Below, one piece after another: positions 11,116-19,373 of a stretch of DNA of 41,289 bases (the stretch's first letter is position 1; each line of letters starts with the position of its first letter). The stretch spans positions 1-41,289 of the forward strand of contig JANQFI010000224.1 of NCBI GenBank assembly GCA_028277905.1, given 5' to 3'. A program made the position numbers and the translations under genes. A model generated the notes under the pieces. That model was not told the origin of the DNA and made no database searches. It saw only the letters and a program-made list of their open reading frames with translations. The DNA comes from Chromatiaceae bacterium. GTDB taxonomy: Bacteria; Pseudomonadota; Gammaproteobacteria; Chromatiales; Chromatiaceae.

Positions 11116-12366
11116 GTGCCCGATACCAAGGACGCCCCCCAACAGACCGCCACATCTCCGGAGCCGGCGCAGACCGTCGCGGTGGGCGACGCCGAGGCCT
11201 ACCTGCTCGGTACCGCCCATGTCTCCCGCGCCAGCGTAACCCAGGTGCGGGCGCTGCTCGCCCCAGGCGACGATGGGACCGCGTCCTTCGACGCCGTCGC
11301 GGTCGAGCTGTGCGCGAGCCGCTTCGAGTCCTTGTCGGATCCCGACCGGCTGAACCGCATGGATCTGTTTGCCGTGATACGCCAGCAGCGCGTCTACGTG
11401 GTGGCGGCAAGCCTGGCCCTCGCCGCCTACCAGCAGCGGCTCGCGGACCAGTTCGGCATCGAGCCCGGCGCCGAGCAGCGCGCGGCCGTTCAGCTCGCCC
11501 ATGCGCGCGGGCTGCCGGTGCTCTTGGTGGACCGCGACATCGGCGTGACGCTGCGCCGCGCCGCCGCCAACCTCGGCTGGTGGAAGCGGCTCAACCTCTT
11601 CGCCGGGCTGCTGGCGGGCATGCTGTCCCGCGACGAGGTGAGCGAAGAGGAGATCGAGCGACTGAAGCAGGGCGACGTGCTGGAGACCACCTTCGCCGAG
11701 TTTGCCCAGGACCGCCGTGACCTCTTCGACCCCCTCATCACCGAGCGCGACAGATACATGGCCGCGCGGCTGCGCCAAGAGATCGCCAGGGGCGGCCACC
11801 GCCGCGTGCTGGCGGTGCTCGGCGCCGGCCACATCGCCGGTGTCGCCGGCGCTCTACGCGACCCCGCCACGCCCGACACCGACCCCGCCGCGACCATCGC
11901 TGTCCTGGACCGCGTGCCGCCACCGTCGCGGCTATGGCGGGCGCTGCCCTGGGTCCTGGTGGTCGTCGTCCTCGGGCTCTTTGGCTACGGCTTCACCCGC
12001 AGCCCAGAGATGGGCTGGAATCTGGTTGGGGATTGGGTGCTCATCAACGGCGGCCTGTCGGCGCTTGGCGCGGCCATCGCCGCGGCCCATCCACTGACGG
12101 TGCTGGTTGCCTTCTGTGCCGCGCCGCTGACCTCGCTCAACCCCAGCATCGGTGCCGGCATGGTGGCTGGCGCCGCCGAGCTGGTGCTGCGCCGGCCCAG
12201 CGTCGGCGACTTCGGCAGCCTGCGCGACGACATCACCAGGGTACGCGGCTGGTGGCGGAACCGTGTCTCCCACATCCTGGTCGTGTCCATCCTCGCTAGC
12301 CTCGGCTCTGCCGCCGGCACCTATATTGCCGGTTTTCGCATCGTCGGGCGGTTGGTGACTGGCTAG
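11116..12366 (+). CDS. TraB/GumN family protein with C-terminal TM region
   Basis: YLLGTAHVSRASV, AVELCASRF, ERDRYMAARL, VLAVLGAGHIAGV, C-terminal TMs. GTG at 11116 follows a TATCAT box; in-frame ATG at 11008 is the alternative. Confidence 0.85.
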   Translation: MPDTKDAPQQTATSPEPAQTVAVGDAEAYLLGTAHVSRASVTQVRALLAPGDDGTASFDAVAVELCASRFESLSDPDRLNRMDLFAVIRQQRVYVVAASLALAAYQQRLADQFGIEPGAEQRAAVQLAHARGLPVLLVDRDIGVTLRRAAANLGWWKRLNLFAGLLAGMLSRDEVSEEEIERLKQGDVLETTFAEFAQDRRDLFDPLITERDRYMAARLRQEIARGGHRRVLAVLGAGHIAGVAGALRDPATPDTDPAATIAVLDRVPPPSRLWRALPWVLVVVVLGLFGYGFTRSPEMGWNLVGDWVLINGGLSALGAAIAAAHPLTVLVAFCAAPLTSLNPSIGAGMVAGAAELVLRRPSVGDFGSLRDDITRVRGWWRNRVSHILVVSILASLGSAAGTYIAGFRIVGRLVTG

Positions 12367-12369
12367 GGC

Positions 12370-12564
12370 CTGGTGCAGCAGTGCGAATGTCCCGAGACCG
12401 TCTCAGGTCGTTGTCGTTGTCGTGCTCGTGGTCGTTGTCGTTGTCGTTGTCGTGATCGCGGTCTCGACCGTGCGCATATTCGATCACGATTACGATTACG
12501 ATTACGATAGCGATCGCGACAACGAGGGGATCCCTGTCTCGGCACTTCCGCAGCAAAGCACTAG
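12370..12564. repeat. Family B hairpin element, copy 1 (hexamer-rich arms)
   Basis: CTGGTGCAGCAGTGCGAATGTCCCGAGACCGTCTCAGG end and ...GGGATCCC..GTCTCGG..CCGCAGCAAAGCACTAG end, matching copies 2 and 3 in inverse orientation; interior GTCGTT/GATTAC hexamers. Confidence 0.85.
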
Positions 12565-12572
12565 GGCCTAGC

Positions 12573-12896
12573 TCAGGCAATGGCCTGGGCCTCCGCGCTC
12601 GCCGGCGCCGCGGCTTCCCGGATGAGACCCAGCACCTGCTCTAGGTGCCGGAACCCATGGTCGCCACCCGGAAATGCCAGTACCCGCGCACAGCCGCGGT
12701 ACAGCGCCGCAGCGGCGCGGGTGTCGATGACCTCGTTGCCGAGGTCCAACAGCAGCGTCGTCGGCGCGTGCAGGTCCGTGCAGGGCCGTCCCGGGGTGTA
12801 GGCGCGGGTCTGCTCGATGAGGTCGTGGGTCAACAGGTAAGGCTCACCGGCGACGCATTGCCGCTCGGCTGTCTGCTCGCGCCTTGGCGCCGACAT
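12573..12896 (-). pseudogene. Probable remnant of a YqiA-like esterase (C-terminal part only)
   Basis: CVAGEPYLLTHDLIEQTR...TTLLLDLGNEVIDTRAAAALYRGCARVLAFPGGDHGFRHLEQVLGLI resembles the YqiA C-terminus; the N-terminal part with HGFxSSP and GxSLGG is absent. Confidence 0.6.
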
Positions 12897-12948
12897 GGGG
12901 TGCAGGCGCCGGTGGCCGCTATACTGCGCGCGGGTCGCGCGCCGAGAT

Positions 12949-13221
12949 ATGCCCATGTCCGCCAAGCATCAAAGTCCCACAGACCGTGTCGAAGCCCTGT
13001 ACCTTGAGCTGGTTGCCCACTATGGTAGCGGCGACGACCGCGAGCTACGCGCCGCCGCCAAGCTGCTGCTCGTCGCATTGGCCAAGTTCCGCGCCCACGG
13101 AGGTCGCCGCTGGGAGCTGCTATTGGACCAGTACGTCGATATCATCAAGCACGACCCTGAGCGCTTCGAGCGCATGCTGGAGTCCAACAGCGGCACTGCC
13201 TCCGACGAGCTGGAGGCCTAG
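12949..13221 (+). CDS. Conserved-looking small hypothetical protein
   Basis: MPMSAKHQSPTDRVEALYLELVAHYGSGDDRELRAAAKLLLVALAKFRAHGGRRWELLLDQYVDIIKHDPERFERMLES; TATACT box just upstream; compact helical composition. Confidence 0.65.
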   Translation: MPMSAKHQSPTDRVEALYLELVAHYGSGDDRELRAAAKLLLVALAKFRAHGGRRWELLLDQYVDIIKHDPERFERMLESNSGTASDELEA

Positions 13222-13256
13222 CACGGCTGCATGGTAGCGCGACAAGCGTGCCGCAT

Positions 13257-13287
13257 CCGGATCGAAATCGGGATCCCGATCCCGATG
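13257..13287. repeat. Family C hexamer tract (CCGGATCGAAATCGGGATCCCGATCCCGAT)
   Basis: Reiterated ATCGGG/ATCCCG hexamers in intergenic DNA. Confidence 0.7.
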
Positions 13288-13324
13288 GCTCCGGAGCCGC
13301 CGGTGGCAGGGTATTCGCAATTGG

Positions 13325-13490
13325 CTTAAGGCGATTTCTGTCAACAAACAGACCGCCTGGCTTGTCTTTTCGCCCGCCTGCTGCGTCGCGGCAGCGGGCA
13401 CAGAGCTCGACGATGCGCCCGCTGCCGCGCCTTGAAGGCGCGCGAAAATCCTACGCCATTCGGTCTGTTTGCTTCCGGCAATCGCCTAAG
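13325..13490. repeat. Family A long-hairpin element (MITE-like), full copy
   Basis: CTTAAGGCGATT-(9 nt)-AAACAGACCG at the left pairs with CGGTCTGTTT-(9 nt)-AATCGCCTAAG at the right; inner arms TTTTCGCCCGCC...CGCGGCAGCGGGC also pair. Confidence 0.88.
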
Positions 13491-13663
13491 GTCTCCCGGT
13501 TAGCCCGACCGGGGTCCAGGGACCCCGAGCGACCATGGGGTCGCCCGAATCTTGGGCGTATACTGCACACGCCCGCTGAGCGGGTTCGGGAGAGCCGCCA
13601 TCGCCCCGATCTCGCCAAGCTTCCATCGACAACCAGCGGCCCATCCGGCCGCGAGGAGCTCCC

Positions 13664-14620
13664 ATGGACATCGCCCAGGCGAACGAGGAGTTCGGCATCG
13701 CCGGTGTGCTCAGCATCGGCGACGGTCGCGGCGGCTTTCCGCTGATCTGCGTCGAAAACGACCACGCGCGTGCCGAGATCTGCGGCTACGCGGGGCAGGT
13801 GCTGTCCTACCGGCCGGAGCAGGAGGACCAGGATCTGCTGTTCTTGAGTGAGCACGCCTACTTCCAGCCCGGCAAGGCCATCAAGGGCGGTATTCCGGTC
13901 TGCTGGCCCTGGTTCGGCCCAGATCCGGAGGGACGCGGCCGGCCGGACCACGGCTTCGTGCGCACCAGGTACTGGAGGCTCCTGAGCACCGAGTCACGCG
14001 TGGACGGCAGCACCCGCGTGCGGCTCGGCTGCCGTGACGACGAGACCAGTCGGGTGCTTTGGCCCCATGCCTTCGCATTGGAGCTGGCGGTAACTGTGGG
14101 CCCGTCGCTGGAGGTCGCGCTCACCACCCGCAATAGGGGCGAGGCGCCCATCACTCTTACCCAGGCGTTGCATAGCTATTTTCGGGTGGGTGACGTGCGC
14201 CGCGCACAGCTGTTGGGACTTGCCGGCTACGAGTATATCGACAAGCTGGGCCTGATCACGAACCTGGACGAGCCGGCCGCCAGGACCGCGGACGGCGAGC
14301 CCGGGGACCTGCGCAACAGGCAATCGGGCCCCATCAACTTCGACGCTCCGGTGAATCGCATTTATCTCGAGACCACCGAGCGCCTGGTCATCGACGACCT
14401 GTCGCTGGGCCGACAGGTTCGGATCGACCGTGCGGGCAGCCGCTCCGTCGTGGTCTGGAACCCCTGGGTGGAGCAGTCCCGTCACATGGGCGACTTCGGC
14501 GACCAGGAGTACCTCGGCATGGTCTGTGTCGAGACCACGAACGCCGCCGACGACGCAGTCACCATAGCCCCAGGCGAGAGCCACCGCATGGCCAGCAGCT
14601 ACGGCGTCCTGCATGACTGA
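13664..14620 (+). CDS. D-hexose-6-phosphate mutarotase (YeaD-like aldose-1-epimerase family)
   Basis: KAIKGGIPVCWPWFGPDPEGRGRPDHGFVRTRYW, TQALHSYFRVGDV, VVWNPWVEQSRHMGDFGDQEYLGMVCVETTNA. Confidence 0.93.
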   Translation: MDIAQANEEFGIAGVLSIGDGRGGFPLICVENDHARAEICGYAGQVLSYRPEQEDQDLLFLSEHAYFQPGKAIKGGIPVCWPWFGPDPEGRGRPDHGFVRTRYWRLLSTESRVDGSTRVRLGCRDDETSRVLWPHAFALELAVTVGPSLEVALTTRNRGEAPITLTQALHSYFRVGDVRRAQLLGLAGYEYIDKLGLITNLDEPAARTADGEPGDLRNRQSGPINFDAPVNRIYLETTERLVIDDLSLGRQVRIDRAGSRSVVVWNPWVEQSRHMGDFGDQEYLGMVCVETTNAADDAVTIAPGESHRMASSYGVLHD

Positions 14621-17564
14621 GGGCGCGGCCGGCGGGCAACCAGGAGACCAAAGGGCAGACCAACCGGGAGACAAGGGGGGGGACCCGCCAGCAGAGCGGC
14701 CGGCGGATCGCAACTGGTCGCAATGGTGCGCCTGGGCCGCCGCGCGGGGGGTATCTGTACCCAATGACGCGGGATTCCAAGCCGCCCGCGCGCGGGTCTG
14801 GGAGGCGAGTGAGCTCGTGGCCCTCACTGCCGCCCGTAGCCCCGAGACCCTTGCCGCGCTGCTGGCGCAGGGTGCGTTGCACCGCGCCCCGGCGGAGGGC
14901 GAGCTGGACCGCCTGCTGGGGGACGCGCTCGGCCATCTCTCCCCGGATGTCGCCGACGAGCCCGGCTTGGCCCGTGCCCTGCGCCGCTTCCGCCGCACCC
15001 AGATGCTGCGCATCGTCTGGCGGGATCTCGCCGGCTGGGCACCCCTAGACGAGACCCTGGAGAGCCTGAGCGCATTGGCGGATGCGTCGGTGCAGCGCGC
15101 GCTGGCGCTGCTCACCGCCTGGACCGAGACGGAGCTGGGCGTGCCGGAGGACGCTGCCGGTCGTCGCCAGCCCCTGTTGGTCCTGGGCATGGGCAAGCTC
15201 GGCGCGCGCGAGTTGAACCTGTCCTCGGACATCGACCTGATCTTCGCTTTTCCGCGCACGGGCGAGACTCGGGGCGGCTCGCGCATCCTGACCAACGAGC
15301 AGTTCTTCGCTCGGCTCGGCCAGCGCCTGGTCCAGGCCCTCGATCGAGTCACCGTGGACGGCTTCGTCTTTCGCGTCGACACGCGCTTACGGCCCTTCGG
15401 CAGTGCCGGCCCGCTGGCCATGAGCTTCGATGCCCTGGAGGACTACTACCAGGCCCAGGCGCGGGAGTGGGAGCGCTACGCCATGACCAAGGCGCGGGTG
15501 GTGGCCGGGCCGCCGGGGCCAGCGGGGGAGCTGATGGCGCAGTTGCGCCCCTTTGTCTACCGGCGTTATCTGGACTTCGGCGCCATCGAGTCGCTGCGCT
15601 CGCTCAAGGTGATGATCGCCCGGGAGCTGAAGCGCAAGGGCATGGAGCACGACATCAAGCTCGGCCCCGGCGGCATCCGCGAGATCGAGTTCATCGGCCA
15701 GTCCTTCCAGCTCATCCGCGGCGGGCGCGAGCCGGAGCTGCGCATCCGCGCCATCCAGCCCGTGCTGAAGCTGCTCGGCGACAAGGGCCTGCTCCGTCCC
15801 GGCGATGTCGCGGCACTGACCGCGGCGTATCGCTTCCTCAGGCTCACCGAGAACCGCCTCCAGGCCTGGCAGGACCGCCAGACCCATGTGCTGCCCGACC
15901 AGCCGGACGCCAAGCTCAGGCTCGCCCGCAGCATGGGCTTCGACGACTGGGCAGGCTTCCAAGCGGCGCTGGATACGCACCGCGAGCGGGTGCAGCGCTG
16001 TTTCGAGGCCGTTTTCGCCGAGCCCGGCACTGGCGAGCACGCTTTGGCGATGCTGTGGACGGGGCGTCCCGAGCCCGCAGAGGCCGAGGCGCTGCTAGCC
16101 GCGCAGGGGCTCGCTGCGCCCGCCGAGGCCCTCGCCGCCATTGCACGCTTCCGCGATGCGGCCGAGCGCCGTGGGCTCAGCACCCGCGCCGCCGAGCACC
16201 TGGACCTCGTGGTGCTGGTGCTGCTCGGTGCCGTCACCGACAGCGACGACCCGGACCTGGCCCTGCCTCGGGTATTGACCGTGCTGGAGTCCGTGCTGGG
16301 GCGCACCGCCTACCTGGCGCTCCTCTCCGAGCACCCGGACGCCTTACGCCAGCTGGTGCGGCTCAGCGCCAGGAGCCCTTGGTTCGCCGAGTGCACCGCC
16401 CGCCAGCCGCTGCTGCTCGACGAGCTGCTGGACCCGAGGCGGCTGTTCGAGCCGCTGCGACGGGGGGACCTGGAGCAGGAGCTGGACCTGCTGCTCGGTG
16501 GCGTCGGCGACGACCTCGAGCAGCGCATGGAACGGCTGCGCCAGTTTGTGCAGGGCAACAAGCTGCGCACCGCGGCGGCCGACATCACCGGCGTGATTCC
16601 GCTCATGGTGGTGAGCGACTACCTGACCGAAATCGCCGAAGTGGCCACGGCGCGCAGCCTCGCCATCGCCTTCTGCGACTTGCGCCGGCGCCACGGTTGC
16701 CCGCCGGGCGCGACGCCGCAGCAGCCTGGCTTCCTGGTGCTGGGCTACGGCAAGCTGGGCGGCATCGAGCTGGGCTACAACTCGGACCTCGACCTGGTAT
16801 TCCTGTACGACGAGGCGCTGGCCCATGTCGGCACGGTGCCCGAGGAGGACGATCAGCGGTCCATCAGCGGCGCCCAGTTCTATGTGCGCCTGGCGCAGCG
16901 ACTGATCCACATCATGACGACGCCGACCTATTCCGGCGTGCTCTACGAGATCGACGCGCGGCTGCGCCCTGACGGCGACAAGGGCATGATCGCCCGGACC
17001 TTGGGCTCGTTCGAGAGCTATCAGCGCGAGGAAGCCTGGACCTGGGAGCACCAGGCCCTGGTCCGCGCGCGACCGGTGGCGGGCGATGCCGGGCTCGCCG
17101 AGCGCTTCCAGGCGGTCCGCGCCGCCATCCTGCGTCTGCCGCGGGTGCCCGACAGGCTGCGCGCAGAGGTGCGCGACATGCGCACGAAGATGCGCGACAA
17201 CCTGGATAAGAGCAGCAGGGGCGACGCGACCCATGCCGCCCGCTTTGACCTCAAGCAGGGCCGAGGCGGTATTGCCGACATCGAGTTCATGGTTCAATAC
17301 TCGGTGCTGCGCTGGGCCGCCGAGCACCCGGAGCTGGCCACCTGGAGCGACAATGTGCGGCTGCTCGATACCCTGGACCGCCTCGCGCTGCTGCCGGGCC
17401 ATGCCGCCGGTGAGCTCACCCAGGCTTACAAGGCCCTGCGCGCGGCCTATCACCGCAACGCCCTGCAGGATTCACCGGGGTTGGTGCCCGATCAGGAGGT
17501 GGCGCGCGAGCGCGAGGCCGTGGCCCGACTCTGGGAGCAGCTGATGGAGGCGGGTAGGGCCTAG
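14613..17564 (+). CDS. glnE: Bifunctional glutamine synthetase adenylyltransferase/deadenylase
   Basis: Two nucleotidyltransferase modules: LGMGKLGARELNLSSDIDLIFAF and LGYGKLGGIELGYNSDLDLVFLYD; GGIREIEFIGQ. Confidence 0.96.
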   Translation: MTEGAAGGQPGDQRADQPGDKGGDPPAERPADRNWSQWCAWAAARGVSVPNDAGFQAARARVWEASELVALTAARSPETLAALLAQGALHRAPAEGELDRLLGDALGHLSPDVADEPGLARALRRFRRTQMLRIVWRDLAGWAPLDETLESLSALADASVQRALALLTAWTETELGVPEDAAGRRQPLLVLGMGKLGARELNLSSDIDLIFAFPRTGETRGGSRILTNEQFFARLGQRLVQALDRVTVDGFVFRVDTRLRPFGSAGPLAMSFDALEDYYQAQAREWERYAMTKARVVAGPPGPAGELMAQLRPFVYRRYLDFGAIESLRSLKVMIARELKRKGMEHDIKLGPGGIREIEFIGQSFQLIRGGREPELRIRAIQPVLKLLGDKGLLRPGDVAALTAAYRFLRLTENRLQAWQDRQTHVLPDQPDAKLRLARSMGFDDWAGFQAALDTHRERVQRCFEAVFAEPGTGEHALAMLWTGRPEPAEAEALLAAQGLAAPAEALAAIARFRDAAERRGLSTRAAEHLDLVVLVLLGAVTDSDDPDLALPRVLTVLESVLGRTAYLALLSEHPDALRQLVRLSARSPWFAECTARQPLLLDELLDPRRLFEPLRRGDLEQELDLLLGGVGDDLEQRMERLRQFVQGNKLRTAAADITGVIPLMVVSDYLTEIAEVATARSLAIAFCDLRRRHGCPPGATPQQPGFLVLGYGKLGGIELGYNSDLDLVFLYDEALAHVGTVPEEDDQRSISGAQFYVRLAQRLIHIMTTPTYSGVLYEIDARLRPDGDKGMIARTLGSFESYQREEAWTWEHQALVRARPVAGDAGLAERFQAVRAAILRLPRVPDRLRAEVRDMRTKMRDNLDKSSRGDATHAARFDLKQGRGGIADIEFMVQYSVLRWAAEHPELATWSDNVRLLDTLDRLALLPGHAAGELTQAYKALRAAYHRNALQDSPGLVPDQEVAREREAVARLWEQLMEAGRA

Positions 17565-17701
17565 CGAGCACCGAGCCCCGAGGTGCAGGGCGGCGCGGTC
17601 GCCGGGATTAGGCGCCGAGGCAGCGTCGCTTCCTAGGCATCACTCGTCAATACGGCCCTCGGCCTTCGGCCCTCGGCCCTTCCTCCGCAGGAGTAGCAAC
17701 A

Positions 17702-18622
17702 ATGACCATGGCCGACCGCGATGGCGTGATCTGGCACGACGGCGGCTTCGTGGACTGGCGCGACGCCCGGACCCATGTGCTCACCCACACACTCCACTAT
17801 GGCATGGGGGTATTCGAAGGCGTCCGCGCCTATGCCACCGGCCAAGGCCCGGCCATCTTCCGCCTCGAGGACCACACCCGGCGGCTGTTCAATTCCGCGC
17901 ATATCCTCGGCATGCGCCTGCCCTACGACCAGGACACGCTGAACGCCGCGCAGCGCGACGCGGTGCGCGAGAACGGATTGGAGTCCGCCTACATCCGGCC
18001 CATGTTCTACTACGGCGCCGAAGGCATGGGTTTGCGGGCGGACAATCTCAACGTGCACTGCATCGTCGCCGCCTGGGACTGGGGCGCCTATCTGGGCGAG
18101 GAGAACATCAAGCATGGCATCCGCATCAAGGTGTCGTCGTTTACTCGCCACCATGTCAACGTCACCATGTGCCGGGCCAAGGCCAACGGCAACTACATGA
18201 ACTCCATGCTGGCGCTGCAGGAGGCGCTGCGCGACGGCTACGACGAGGCCCTGCTGCTGGATGCGGAAGGCTATGTGATGGAAGGCAGCGGCGAGAACGT
18301 GTTCATCGTCCGCGACGGCCTCATCTACACCCCGGACCTCACCTCCGCGCTGGACGGCATCACGCGCAAGACGGTCATGGCCCTGGCCCGAGAGATGGGC
18401 CTGAGGGTCATCGAAAAGCGCATCACCCGCGATGAGGTGTATATCTCCGACGAGGCCTTCTTCACCGGCACCGCGGCCGAGGTGACGCCCATCCGCGAGG
18501 TGGACGGCCGCGCCATCGGCAGCGGTACCCGAGGTCCCATCACCGAGCGGCTGCAGACCAGGTACTTCGATGTGGTGCAGGGTCGCAGCCCAGAGCACAG
18601 CCACTGGCTGACGGCGGTCTAG
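17702..18622 (+). CDS. ilvE: Branched-chain amino acid aminotransferase
   Basis: LTHTLHYGMGVFEGVRAY, MCRAKANGNYMNSMLALQEALRDGYDEALLLDAEGYVMEGSGENVFIV. Confidence 0.96.
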   Translation: MTMADRDGVIWHDGGFVDWRDARTHVLTHTLHYGMGVFEGVRAYATGQGPAIFRLEDHTRRLFNSAHILGMRLPYDQDTLNAAQRDAVRENGLESAYIRPMFYYGAEGMGLRADNLNVHCIVAAWDWGAYLGEENIKHGIRIKVSSFTRHHVNVTMCRAKANGNYMNSMLALQEALRDGYDEALLLDAEGYVMEGSGENVFIVRDGLIYTPDLTSALDGITRKTVMALAREMGLRVIEKRITRDEVYISDEAFFTGTAAEVTPIREVDGRAIGSGTRGPITERLQTRYFDVVQGRSPEHSHWLTAV

Positions 18623-18804
18623 CGCCCGGCACCAGGCATCTGTTGTGGGCCTGGCGTCCTCGCCGCGGCCTCAGCGCCCAACAGGCAATCGCGGCGGAAT
18701 CGCCGCGCCGACTGGATGTCGAGATGGCCGAGGCGTACCCTCCATGACCCGGCCGCCGCCCGCCACGAGCAATCGCATGACACATCCGCCCAGGAGCTCC
18801 ATCG

Positions 18805-19032
18805 ATGCTGAAGACGAGACGCGACACGTCCGAGACCGAGGCCGCCCGCCAGGCGCCCCTGCAACCGGAAGAGGTGCGCGTCATCGGCCGCAAAGACCTG
18901 CCGCTGTCCTGCCCCATGCCGGATGCGGCGCTCTGGAATATGCACCCGCGCGTCTACCTGCCCATTGAGGACGAGCCGGATCACGCGGCCACCTGCCCTT
19001 ACTGCGGGGCCAAGTACCGGCTCGAGGGCTGA
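18805..19032 (+). CDS. Zinc-finger (zf-CHCC, NDUFS6-like) domain protein
   Basis: LPLSCPMPDAALWNMHPRVYLPIEDEPDHAATCPYCGAKYRLEG. Confidence 0.88.
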   Translation: MLKTRRDTSETEAARQAPLQPEEVRVIGRKDLPLSCPMPDAALWNMHPRVYLPIEDEPDHAATCPYCGAKYRLEG

Positions 19033-19118
19033 GGGTTCCCGCGCTGCTGCCGGTACAATGGATCCATTGCCGTCCCGAGCGGCTCGCCGGCGCCGGAGGT
19101 TTCGGCGCTGCGAAGACC

Positions 19119-19373
19119 ATGACCGACCTTGATCCCAGGCTCGTGACCGACGCCGGCGGGCGCGCGGTGTCGGTGCTGCTGCCCTTGGCCGAGTACGAGG
19201 CGCTGATCGAGCGTCTCCGAGATGTCGAAGACCTCGCCGCGGCGCGCGAGGGCTTGGTCCGCGTCGAGCGCGGCGAAGAAGAGACCCTTCCTGGGGCAAC
19301 GCTGAGCTCAGGCGGCGGGTATGCCGGGACGGGCCTAGCTGCTAGCGGCCGGCTCCGGCGATCCGGGTGGTGA
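19119..19373 (+). pseudogene. Orphan Phd/RelB-type antitoxin-like gene, apparently frameshifted near its C-terminus
   Basis: VTDAGGRAVSVLLPLAEYEALIERLRDVEDLAAAREGLVRVERGEEETLP is antitoxin-like; the expected W-rich tail (WGNAELRRR) is in another frame; no adjacent toxin. Confidence 0.55.

Noticed and set aside
12400-12530. Possible CRISPR or VNTR array
   Set aside because: Units are degenerate hexamers without unique spacers, and the region is bounded by family B termini shared with other copies
12296-12580. 94-aa Asp/Arg/His-rich minus ORF (DHDNDNDNDHEHDNDND)
   Set aside because: Translation of the hexamer repeat arms of family B copy 1, not a plausible protein
13994-15421. 475-aa minus ORF across mutarotase and glnE
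   Set aside because: Antisense to two well-supported genes; composition typical of GC-driven open frames
15467-16972. 501-aa alternative-frame ORF inside glnE
   Set aside because: Arg/Ala/Gly-rich frame-shadow of a clear GlnE
17653-17683. CGGCCCTCGG direct repeats before ilvE
   Set aside because: Short GC-rich repetition; insufficient to call an element
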